A stretch of DNA of 64,000 bases from Anaspis maculata (taxonomy: Eukaryota > Arthropoda > Insecta > Coleoptera > Scraptiidae). The number at the start of each line of letters is the position of its first letter. Within the stretch, counting starts at the first letter, position 1. The stretch spans positions 4,588,001 through 4,652,000 of the forward strand of contig OX421968.1 in the NCBI GenBank assembly GCA_949128115.1, read 5' to 3'. A model generated the notes under the pieces. That model was not told where the DNA came from. It did no database searches and saw only the letters and a program-made list of their open reading frames with translations. Made by a program: the position numbers and the translations under genes. Shown here in pieces: positions 10,876 through 20,575 of this stretch.

Positions 10876-11257
10876 GATATAGGTATACTTTATTAGTTCA
10901 GCACTGAAATAGTATAGTACATTAAAATGCTTTGTAGGCGTTGAACGTGTCATAATAAAAATAGCATAACAACAAATTGAAAGAACAAGAAACAGAAAAA
11001 TATAGATGCCATCAAAAACAGGGGTTAATGTGCGCTAGAAGTTATAATATTACATTGGTTACAATAGTTACATAAAATTTTTGCCAGATAAAGATGGAAG
11101 CTTATCGATACTGTAGCATGCCTTATCTAAAGTGATCGCCATATCAATTGGCTTGGCTAATCCCACCCCAAAATTTCCTTCGCACGAAGTTGCAGACTAT
11201 TTTCAATGACTCTTACTTTTCTTAATAGTTGGCGTTTTGGATTGCAACACGCCATGC
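10876..11257. other. Spacer between two foldbacks
   Basis: AT-rich sequence without coding content or clear repeats separates the two foldback elements. Confidence 0.35.
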
Positions 11258-11670
11258 CATTAGTCATTTTTCGTGCAGATGCTCCAATAATAGGTTGTAC
11301 AGGGCGACACAATCAGATGGTGCAAAAATGTAAAAAATTCGGTCAGCTCCCAATTGACGAAAAAAAATCTACATAATTTTAAGTGCTTCAGGAGAGACAT
11401 TGTACTGTGAAAGCTCGAAAGGGTTTTACAAATTCTCACCTATCTCAATCTCGGATATAGTCTCAAAAAATCATCTTTTGGTCTTGTGGTCATAACTTTT
11501 TTCTTTGTTGACCGATTTCCAAACTTCAGGCAAGGACATTTAGGGATCAGAATTGACGTATCATGGAATTTGAATGTGAGGGGGCGCAACAAACGTGGCT
11601 CAAATGCGAGTCAACTCTGAAATTTTAGTTCAAGAAAAACTGGTATGAATGCATACGTCTCCGTGGTGGA

Positions 11671-12153
11671 AGCATGCCGTCAATCGGTTACGAAATTCGT
11701 GTTCGTATACGAATTTTGCTAGCACGCCACTTTCATGTTTCGTGAATAGTGAATATTGCCCAATCCCTTGCTTCTTCTGTCCCTTGCAGAGCATGCGTTC
11801 AAACGGTTACGAAGTTCGTTTTCGTATCCGAATTTTGCGAGCACGCCACTTTCGTATTTCGTGGAAATCGACCAGCCCCTTGCGTATCCTACCCCACAGC
11901 CGTGCCTATGCACAGCCCGCAAGCTCCGTACACATACGAAAACATTGGGTTTTGCGTAAAGTGGCGATATTTCTTGTCTTTGTCTAGCATGATATATCTG
12001 CATCTTCCCTCCTCTTCGCTGAAATTTTAGCAATATGGCGGCCTTCATCCACGGGCACGACTTTTCACGATCGTTTTCGATTGCAAATACGCAAGTTTAT
12101 ACAATAGAAAATACGCAAGCTTCGTATACGAAATTCGTAAACAGCGGCGTGCT
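11671..12153. mobile_element. MITE nested in the left foldback arm
   Basis: It begins AGCATGCCGTCAATCGGTTA and ends with an inverse counterpart, ACAGCGGCGTGCT. Inside, GTTACGAAATTCGTGTTCG-like blocks occur twice in direct order (near 11688 and 11807). The corresponding place in the right foldback arm has no such sequence. No coding function is apparent despite several short open frames. Confidence 0.6.
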
Positions 12154-12891
12154 CCCCGCACTGAAGACCTATCCAATCTGAATATTTTATTATGCTTCTG
12201 CATCTACTTCGATGAACCAAAGGTTATCGCTACTGAATCCAAAACTCAATAGCATGTTTTCGGAAAAAAAACTAGCTTACCTGCGAATTCCGGTAACGAT
12301 AACATAAGTTACAAAAAGTCAGAACTCATTGTTTGCATGTCATTTCGACTGGATCTCCATTCATACATCATGAGTATTCATCATGATTTTCTGTAACGTA
12401 GGTTACCGGAATTCGCAGGTATGACCAGTCGTTGATTCTTCCCAAAAGCTATTGAGTTTTGGATTCAATAGCGATAATCCTTGACTCGTCGAAGTACAGA
12501 AGCATCATAAAATATTCAGTTGGATAGGACTTTTCAAGAGACGTATATGGAGTTCGTATACCAGTTTTTCCTAGAAATAAAATTCCAGAGTTGACTAGCA
12601 TTCGAGTCACGTTTGTTGCGCCCCCCCCCCCACTTTCAAATTGCATTACAGGTCAATTTTGATCTCTGAACATTATTGCCTGAAGTTTAAGCTTCAACAT
12701 GAACCCTATATTTTGCATATTGGTAAACAATACAAAAGTTATGACCACAACACAAGACCAATAAAAAATAATTTTTTGAGATCACCCTACAATTAGGCAA
12801 TATAGGTGAGAATTTGTAAAATCGTTTCGACGTATCAGTACAATGTTTCTCGTGAACCACTTGAAATGTGAAGATATTTTTCCGTCAATGG

Positions 12892-13079
12892 ACCTTTTCA
12901 ATAAAGGCGGTCTCTCTCGCACGATTTACGTCACAGCCCCACATAGTCGCAGTGTGGTGCCGCGCACTCCATAACGAACGGAGTTTCCCTTGGAGATATT
13001 AGGCGCCTTATAGCTAGACACCACCGACTGCGCGGTACGAACGCGCACGCATCTGTCTCTCTTTTCTGAAAAGGTCCAT
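12892..13079. mobile_element. 188-bp MITE nested in the right foldback arm
   Basis: Ends GGACCTTTTCAATA and TCTGAAAAGGTCC are inverse copies. The flanks read GTCAAT on the left and ATTGGGA on the right, while the intact left foldback arm reads GTCAATTGGGA in the same place. The insertion thus duplicated only AT. The TIR length and the GC-rich interior differ from surrounding DNA. Confidence 0.7.
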
Positions 13080-13259
13080 TGGGACCTAGACGAATGTACC
13101 ACCTAATTGTGTCGCCCAGAGTCGGCCTGTATAACTAATGGGAATATCTGCACGAAAAATAACTAGTAATAGACTTTTTCGGCCGAGCAACTTTTCATGA
13201 CCGGTTGGTTACCTATAGAATTTGACATTTTAGCGAGAGTTGGTTTTAAGGGGTTTTAC

Positions 13260-15080
13260 ATTTCATAAGGGAATTTGCCGCGAGGCACCGTTGGACCGCA
13301 GCGGTTCCAACAACGGTCCTATCTCCATCTCTTGCTATCCAATTGCGTTCTCTTTTCATATCCTTCAAGCGCGAAAATGCATCGGTCTTAACCGTGGTGA
13401 GGTGTCAGGTGACCGCGGTTTCAGTTTGAAGTTTAAATGTTATCTTGACCTCACAATCGACACAATCATCAACATAACAACAAACCTCTGAACTGGGTAT
13501 CCGTATCCAAATGAAATAAATCCAGTTCCGTTCCAGCTAAACCCACCAATTTCCCCGAGCTCCCGTCCCGCTAGGTTAGATCTGACAATTCTGACATATG
13601 ACCAGAGGCGTATTATAGCAGAAGCCTAAGAAGCCCGGGCTTGCGGCGCAAAAATTTCAAGGGGCGCAAAATTCTGGGATATGAAGTATTTTCTTCAAGG
13701 AAATATTTAAATCATGTATCGGTTGGATAAAAATACTACTTAGTTACTATAATTCATATTATGAAACAGTTGGAGAAACAGTCACATTTAAGAGACAGTT
13801 TTGCAATCAATGTATTGGTATACTAGGTTCACTTGTACCGTGATTCTAGTCGGCTGTGAGATTTTGTTTTTAAGTTTCCAAATGTGAAATATAGAAAATC
13901 CCCCAAAACTTTGCAGTTGGCTGCTCTGGCCGGACCAGTTTTGGAACACATTTTTTGCGTATTTCCTTTGCAGATAGCCGGAACATTTTTGCGGGACGTG
14001 ATGTCTGACGCTTTTTCCATTTTATTGGAAAATGTAGCAATTTTTCGACCTGTTTTTAATTTTCGCCAATGAACAAATAAATCAAAATATCCTTGACATT
14101 TGACAGTTGTCTAATATTTCTAACCTCTCGAAGACGGTTCAACTTTCGCTGGTTCAAATTAAGAGTATACAATGCCCTTCGTCCAAAACAAGGACCCCAT
14201 GCAATCATCAACCCTTTCGCCTCTTCCAATCAAAAATACACGCCAAATCCTGAATAATTATAGGCGATACAAGGATCGCCGTGCAGTCTGTCATTGGCAA
14301 AAGAATTTACGTGTAAAAAGTAAATTAAACCAAATTTCAAAAAAACCCAGCCGCTCAAAGTTGCGTATTGGACCGAAATTGATGTTAGCACCTTCAATTT
14401 GCAATTTGCTTTCGTTTTGGGGCTTCCCGGGACGAGTTTTTGTCGACCCTGAACGGGCCGCCGCGCCGTCAAGATGACTAAGATTTGGGGCCGCCCCGTG
14501 CTCTTTTGGTGTCTACATGACGGTAACACAGCTCTGCGTCCCCTTAGTTGCACTTCCACGTATGAACTATGAATAGGTCAGTTTTCCAAGATTTTAACAT
14601 CAATTTGATAAGAAATATAACTTTACTTCCAGAGAAGTCAGTGAAAAGAAAAGGCGGCAAGCCTACAATGCTAAAGTAGAAAATTTGCCCAGCCAACTAG
14701 AGTCACAGTACAAGTGAACCTACTATACCTATTTTGTTTGGTCTTGTCATCATCAAAATTAATTGAAAAAAAAAACAATGAAGAAATTGCTAAGTAACTA
14801 TATCAAAGGCTAAAAAGAGTTTCGGTAAAACAAAAAAAATTAATGAGGGGAGGGGGAATTTTTTGAGGCTTTGGGCGCCCAGTTGGCTTAATACGCCACT
14901 GCATATGACAGACGAACCGCCACACTGAACTGGCCACTCCACCCGGTCCCTGATATTGCGAACCGTTGAAGTACACTCCAAGTAAAAAGTTTGAACCGGT
15001 TAGGTCGCGGCAACGCAGCGGTCATGCAGAATCGTGCACCGTTGACTCAACGGTGCCTCGCGGCAAAATGCCTATAACCT
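13260..15080. repeat. Inverted repeat enclosing the hAT-like element
   Basis: TTGCCGCGAGGCACCGTTG at 13275-13293 is exactly inverse to 15048-15066, with weaker inverse similarity around it (GCAGCGG words). It may be an older DNA element into which the hAT-like element later inserted. Confidence 0.45.
13603..14901. mobile_element. hAT-like non-autonomous element with 8-bp target duplication
   Basis: Ends are CAGAGGCGTATTATA and the inverse of CAGTGGCGTATTAAG. The flanks are a perfect 8-bp duplication CATATGAC at 13595-13602 and 14902-14909, the size made by hAT transposases. Inverse similarity continues inside the ends: GTTCACTTGTACCGTGATTC near 13830 is mirrored near 14700. The short interior frames show no transposase motif, so it needed a transposase from elsewhere. 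Confidence 0.8.
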
Positions 15081-15369
15081 GGTCATGGGGATGGTTGTTG
15101 TTATGGTGGGGAACAAATTGTGGCGGTAATAGATTTGAAAGAAGCAGTTCACGATTTGCGAACGTCGGACGTACCTAACCTCAAAGACTTGACGTGACGA
15201 CTTGACGAGAGAAGAACAATCTATGAAAAGACGATGGACCCACAAGAATACCGGTTAATCTCTCCCCCCTCCCTTATCCTCTCCCCTATTGTTTCACCCC
15301 CTTAAATTTTGTCTGGAAAATTGTTCATATTTTTGAATTCCGCGTTCGATGGGTAGTAATAATTATAAA
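15081..15369. other. Unassigned spacer
   Basis: No gene is recognised. A pyrimidine-rich run (near 15265-15300) is the only structure seen. Confidence 0.3.
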
Positions 15370-15639
15370 CAAGTGAGTATGCCTTCACGTGCGTGAGTCT
15401 CAGTAGCGCATTTTCTCAAAGAGGCATATTGTGGACGTAAAGAAATTTGGTTGAAGGAGAAACACCGTTTCTTGCCCACTTTCTTCATTCGAAACTCATT
15501 GTGATATTTTGTCATCAGAATGGGGTACTTGCCAATGAAATAGATTTGAATGAAAATTCTTTCACTCATCAATATTTTTTTGTTTGAGGGCGGGAGCTGG
15601 GAGTGGCGACTAATCAACAGCAGTCTATTCTTTCCCATT

Positions 15640-16965
15640 TTTAGTCGGTTATCCAAATAGCGGAAGAATTAGATCGCTATGTCTTCGGGTTTATATTTTC
15701 CATTTACCTCTCACTTTGAGGGCAGCGTCTGGGGGTGGCAGCATTCAGCAAAGTAACTGTTGCACAGTTTGAGTTAGGAGTTTCTAAATGTTCAAGGAAA
15801 TATGACAATCAGTGAAAATTGTGAAAGTTGCATTTTTTGTTTGGGGGCGGGAGCTGGAGGCGGCGACTAATCAAAAGTGGCCTATCTCTTCCCATTTTTA
15901 GTCAGCTATCTATATAGCGGAACAATTAGATCGCTATGTCTTCAGGGTCATGTTTTACATTTATCTCTTACTTTGGGGGCGGCGTGTGGGAGCGGCAGAG
16001 TTTGGCAAAGAAATTCTTCCACAGTTTGAGTTTGGAGTTTTGGAATGTTTGAGGTAACATTAAAATGTAAATCAGTGGGAATTATTGAAAGTTGCACTTT
16101 TTATTTTGGAGGTGGAAGTTGCAGGCGGCGCCATATCAAAAGAAGCCTATTCTTTCCCATTTTTAGTTAGATATCCATATAGCGAAAGAATTAGATCGTT
16201 ATGTCTTCGGGTTTATGTTTTTCATTAATCTTTCACTTTGAGGGCAGCGTGTGGGGGCGGCAGCATTCGGCAAAGTAACTGTTGCACAGTTTGAGTTGAG
16301 AGTTCCTAAATGTAAGGGAAATATGACAATCAGTGAAAATTGTGAAAGTTGCATTTTTTTTGTTTGGAGGCGGCAGCTGGAGGCGGCGGCTAATTAAAAG
16401 TGGCCTATCTTTCTCCAATTCCAGTCAGCTATCAATATAGTGAAAGAATTAGATCGCTATGTCTTCAGGTTCATGTTTTACATTCATCTCTCACTTCGGG
16501 GGCGGCGTGTGGGAGCGGCAGAGTTTGGCAAAGAAATTCTTGCACAGTTTGAGTCAAGAGTTTCCAAATGTTCAAGGTAACATTATCAGCTAAATCAGTG
16601 AAAATTGTTGAAAGTTGCACTTTTTTTCTTTTGGGGGCAGAAGCTGGAGGCGGCGCCATATCAAAAGTAGCCTATCCTTTTCTATTTCAAGTTAGCTATC
16701 TATATAGCGAAAAACTTAGATCGCTATGTCTTCGGGTTCATGTTTTTCATTTATCTCTTACTTTGGGGGCGGCGTGTGGGAGCGGCAGCGTTCGGTTGAG
16801 CAAATGTTGCACAATTTGAGTTGGCAGTTCCTAAATGTTTAAGGGAACAGCTAAATTAGTAACATTTGTGAAAGTTGCACTTTTTATCGTTTGGGAGCGG
16901 AATCTGGGGGTGGCGACTAACCAAAAATAGCCTATCCTTTCCCATTTTTAGTCAGCTATTTATAT
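15640..16965 (+). repeat. 262-bp tandem array with a 524-bp dimeric higher-order unit
   Basis: The landmark TTAGATCGCTATGTCTTC recurs at about 15669, 15928, 16193, 16451 and 16717, every 258-266 bp. Alternate units resemble each other more than neighbours do: units 1 and 3 share ATGACAATCAGTG, units 2 and 4 share GGAGCGGCAGAGTTTGGC, so the real period is about 524 bp. The array is the body of H1 and continues after a LINE insertion to about 17300. A further copy is at 43480-43790. Confidence 0.8.
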
Positions 16966-17235
16966 AAGTAAGTAAGTAAGTAAGTAAGTAAGTTTATTTT
17001 CTTCAACAAGATTCCAAAATAAAAGCATTGCTACAAAAATTAAGTATGCACCTGATCTCCTATTTGGAGATCGTATTGTGCTGTACGATGATAAATTTAA
17101 GTAATTTCCCCCACCATCGACATTACCAATCTACATGGTCAAAGAGAGAAAGATTGAAGAGAAAACAAAATGAAAAGAAAATTTGGCACACGGACGAGCG
17201 GAACGAGACCGAAAGAACCGAATATACCGAATATA
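16966..17235 (-). mobile_element. LINE 3' end with (ACTT)n tail inserted in the array
   Basis: An AAGT microsatellite at 16968-16993 followed by TTTATTTTCTTCAACAAG reads on the minus strand as a LINE 3' UTR ending in an ACTT tail. It interrupts the 262-bp array: sequence before (GCTATTTATATA) and after (CCGAAAGAATCAGATCGC) would be contiguous in other units. ATATA words at both edges may be the target duplication. No coding part remains. Confidence 0.55.
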
Positions 17236-17586
17236 CCGAAAGAATCAGATCGCTATGTCTTCGGGTTTATGTTTTTCATTTTAAAGTGATTGGGGGCGGT
17301 TTTTAGCAGTTTTTTCATGTCGGCGGCGCATATTGAAGACGGAATGTTTCTTGGCTTACGTTTATAAGTGGCAACTATGTATTATTCAAAAAATTAGAAC
17401 ACCAGAGCATCAGGTCTGGTAGAAAGTGCAATATTATGTTATTTCAAGTTTATCGGGGGCGGTTTTCTCTATGTTGGCGGCGCAATATAGACATCCAATA
17501 TAGCCTAGCCCTCCTTTGGGAGTGGCAGCTATGTAACAGCGAAAAAATTAGAAAGCTAGGTCGTCTAGTTTGGGAGGAGTTCGAGG

Positions 17587-17627
17587 AACGGACGGACGGA
17601 CGGACGGACGGACAGACGGACGGACAA
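17587..17627 (+). repeat. (GGAC)n microsatellite
   Basis: About ten GGAC units with one substitution. It sits at the same place relative to the 5' end in H1 as the GGAC runs at 35018-35040 (H2) and 55635-55662 (H3, inverse), so it is part of the element rather than independent. Confidence 0.9.
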
Positions 17628-17795
17628 AGCGGTTGCAATAGCGATTTTCATCAAGATGGAAAATGCGCTAAAAATAAGCTCAAGCATTTGCTTGGATTTC
17701 ATAGGCGTTGCTAGGGAAAGTTTGCTTAGCAACTTCTCAAAAACCTAAGCAAATGCTTATGCTTAATAATACTACTTTTTAATAATACTACCCAT

Positions 17796-18062
17796 TAGGT
17801 CGTTTCGTTTGGATGTGCGCATATGTGGCGCAAATTTCATAGTTTCGTACACCGATATTGAAAATTAACACTAGAAAATCTTGTAGTGCACCTAAACTTC
17901 CACAAATAATTTGGGGTGTGTATAAAAGTTACAGCTAGGAACCAGTAGCTGGTGAGAGGGATAGACAGAGCATGCTGCGTTGCAATTCAACTGACTGGTG
18001 TACGAAAGTTTTCAAAATTTGGCGCCTTTACGCATGCGCACCTGCCCAAACGAAATAGCCTA
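17796..18062. mobile_element. 267-bp MITE, TAGG...CCTA family, copy 1
   Basis: Starts TAGGTCGTTTCGTTTGGATG and ends with the inverse GCCCAAACGAAATAGCCTA. A TA pair at each edge may be the target duplication. The internal GTACACCGATATTGAAAATT and GTACGAAAGTTTTCAAAATT are shared with copies at 49708-50264 and 54028. Confidence 0.7.
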
Positions 18063-18247
18063 TTTTGAAAAAAAAGCTATTGTTGCGAAATTTTGATTGG
18101 AGGCTTAGTTTTCGCAATATTTGCATTTGAATTCTTGAAAAACATGTCGAAAACACCATTTTCTAGAGAATAGAACATAAAATCCAAAAAGATTCGTGAT
18201 TTCTCCACTGAAATAGATCTAAACTGCTGGACAACGAAGTTGTCGCT

Positions 18248-19475
18248 ATCATTGAGAAGACCGTGCACGCAAGATTGTACAATTTTTTAACTAAGTTCAA
18301 TTTGCTTTCTAACTGCCAGCACGGATTTAGGCCTGGTTTCTCCACCGAAACCGTTACCACGGAGCTTGTCCAGCAAATCTACGATGGTCTGGACCGGGGC
18401 GAGAAGGTTGTGGCTGTGATGTTTGATTTCTCCAAGGCTTTCGATACCTTGGACAGAAATTTTCTTGCACGTAAAATTCACAAATTAGGAGTTAGAGGCT
18501 CCCTTAATGACTGGATAGTGGATAATTTTTGTCTAGCCGAAAATTCACTGTGAAGATTGCCGATGCTAGATCGGAATTATTTGATATGGACTTGGGCACT
18601 CCTCAAGGCAGTGTTCTGGGCCCATTGATTTTTATTTTGTTCGTGAATGATTTGCCAAAACACGTAACGGATGGGTTGTTATTTGTTTATGCTGATGACG
18701 TCACAGTTTTGATCAGGGACTCCAGCTCTGAGCGTGTAAGATCGCGTCTGGATGCTGTGGTAGAGCAGTTTCGGGAATGGTGTAAGCTGAATAATTTGAT
18801 TATAAATGTGGACAAGACTGTTTGTGTTGAGTTTTGTAACGTTCATAGACAGCCATCAGTGGATGTTGGGTAGTTTGGTGCGTCGGCGAAGTGTAAGCTA
18901 CTGGGGGTGGTGTTCGACAGAAACCTCAGCTTCTGCGGGCACGTGGATGGGGTCTGTTCGAGGTTGGCATCTGCGAATTACGTTCTTCTGACTCTCAGGA
19001 AGTCTGTTAGTGTTGGCGTCCTCCTTCAGACTTATTATGCAATTTGCCAGTTCCTCGTCTCCTACGGCATTGTGGTCTGGGGACAGTCGACTGAGGTCGA
19101 AAGGCTTCTGAGGGCGCAGAAGCGCATTGTTCGGACGATATTCGGTTTGCCTGTCGGGGCCACGTGTAGAGGACATTTTGCTAAGCATAAAATTTTAACG
19201 GTTAACGAGATGTGCACGATCATGGCATACGACAGAGAAAAATGTTAAGACCTTTGGCTGACAAACACAAGTTTTACGAAAAATCACCTCTTTACGCAGG
19301 GTGCAGGCTGTTCGGTCGACTACCTCCTGAGTTGTGCCATGTTGCGAGTATCAGGGAGTTCAAGTCAAGGTTGAAGACGCTGTTGTCATTTCATTGTTTT
19401 TACAGTCTGGCGAAGTTTGAGGAGTTCCTTGGCGGTCCGCGACAGAGTCATTTTTAGATTGTTTATTCATGTTTG
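18248..19475 (+). pseudogene. CR1/Jockey-like LINE reverse transcriptase fragment
   Basis: The frame starts in the RT fingers (EKTVHARLYNFLTKFNLL), then CQHGFRPGFSTET and MFDFSKAFDTLDR (motif A aspartate). A frameshift near 18540 follows. Then come GTPQGSVLGPLIFILFVNDL (motif B) and FVYADDVTVLI, the catalytic YADD of motif C. An in-frame stop lies at 18871, the thumb reads SYGIVVWGQSTE, and a frameshift near 19240 precedes the C-terminal EKSPLYAGCRLFGRLPPEL and CFYSLAKFEEF. That tail is typical of CR1/Jockey-group ORF2. The endonuclease is absent: the element was 5'-truncated exactly at the inverted repeat. Confidence 0.85.
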
Positions 19476-20344
19476 ATACATCCAAAACTTAAAAAAGGCC
19501 ACTTCAAGGCCATGGACGCGATTGCGCTGTTCGAACTTCGAACTTGATCACGTGGTCAAGTAGGTAGTTTGAAACGAACTGATAGGGGACATTGAGGTGA
19601 CTGTGAACACTGAATGTATCACATCACAAGAAGTAATAAACGTGAAAACGAACATGATCATCATATGATATTCGGTCGCAATTTTCAGAATGAATTTTTT
19701 ATGTTGGTGTTCTGCCGAAAGTTCGGCACTTTTTTATAAAATAATCCATATTTGATTGCGTTAACTTAGACACTGTTCCCCTACAGCACAACATCAGTTG
19801 AAGTATGTTTGGTTGTCTACATCTGAGTGTGGCTTCCAAATTTGTTTTGAAAGTTACTAGAACATTCAATGCTAGAACGCAATAACGCATTTCATTTCTG
19901 TGATTCTGTGTTTACGGCGTGTTCGTATAGTCGCAGGTGGCAGTTCAGAGTTCGGCATTATTTTGTGGTTCAGCTGTTGTGAAATCTTCAGCTCAGCGGA
20001 GGTAACTGGTTGTATGTTGTGTTGCCTATTATTGTGCTCCAAGCACGATGTAGCGGCTCCAAGCTTCATCGAAATTCGAAAGTAAAATGAGTACCTAGGT
20101 GCATCTCATTAGATTACGTTCTTATCGAGTGTTAGAACGGTCAATTAGAACACCAACATTGCAATAGTGACTTTGTGAATATCTGGAATAGCGTTTGACT
20201 GATCTAAATTGAAATTTTTGAAAATATTCCGAGAAATATTCCTGAAACATTTCAGTTATACTTTTTTTTTTTTCTTCGAATCAGCCAAAGTGTGCCAAAC
20301 AATTGAGGAGTCGCATTCTATGGCATGTTTCACGGTGGCATCCA
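19476..20344. other. Sequence between LINE end and foldback arm
   Basis: AATAAA-like words at 19636 could end the LINE transcript. The rest shows no coding or repeat content that I recognise. Confidence 0.35.
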
Positions 20345-20575
20345 GAAGTGGCACGATGAAGTCGTTGCAATTTTGCACCATTTTACGTATCACCCTGTAG
20401 AAAATTCACATAAAGTTTCTCAACATTCACTATTATAGGATAGGATGGGTCACGGAAAGATTAAGCTAGTTAACGCAACAAACAAAATGGAAATCGCAAT
20501 CGGCAATCAAGAGATATTGACCTCCAAAGTCGGACCATTTCTCTGATACCGACAACTTCGTTGTCCAGCAGTTTA
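20345..20575. repeat. Right arm of the TAAACTGCTGG foldback family
   Basis: It matches 10655-10875 closely through TTGCACCATTTTACGTATCA, CAACATTCACT, GAGATATTGACCTCCAAAG and the terminal GTTGTCCAGCAGTTTA. The left partner is reduced to 31 bp at 18220-18250. Confidence 0.75.

Larger units (their letters stand above)
11258..13175. mobile_element. 1.9 kb foldback element carrying two nested MITEs
   Basis: The left arm starts near TTAGTCATTTTTCGTGCAGA and is mirrored by TCTGCACGAAAAATAACTAG near 13148-13170. Inverse matching continues through GTCGCCC, CCGTCAATTGGGAGC-like sequence, GAGAATTTGTAAAA, ATTGAATCCAAAACTC and the central TTACCTGCGAATTCCGG pair (about 12280 and 12415). Each arm has one insertion the other lacks: about 11671-12153 in the left arm and about 12892-13079 in the right. 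There are no transposase motifs. Confidence 0.7.
15370..17674 (-). mobile_element. Helentron-like non-autonomous element H1
   Basis: On the minus strand it begins TTTTTAGCGCATTTTCC. It carries a GGAC/GTCC microsatellite, then a long tandem array, an inverse TAGCGCATTTTC word at 15404, a hairpin GACTCACG/CGTGA (15383-15400), and the end CTCACTTG followed by a host T. Sub-terminal inverted repeats, an internal tandem array, a hairpin about 10 nt from the 3' end and a flanking T are the layout of Helentron-associated elements such as DINE-1/HINE. No Rep or helicase is present. Five further copies or fragments lie in the window. Confidence 0.65.
18220..20575. mobile_element. Composite element: 31-bp inverted ends around an RT fragment
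   Basis: TAAACTGCTGGACAACGAAG plus TTGTCGCTATC at 18220-18250 is inverse to 20545-20575 with one difference. The right side keeps the longer foldback arm (20345-20575) seen at 10655-10875, while the left side is only the terminal 31 bp and then turns directly into RT coding sequence. The arm missing on the left is not found after the LINE. Either the LINE inserted with a deletion or the ends captured it. Confidence 0.5.

Noticed and set aside
11649..12048. 112- and 109-residue frames on opposite strands
   Set aside because: They lie within the nested MITE and its inverted and direct repeats. No protein motif is present.
15363..15656. 97-residue minus-strand frame shared with 43221-43472
   Set aside because: Its conservation is explained by the shared 3' region of the Helentron-like copies H1 and H4; the frame is not kept at equal length.
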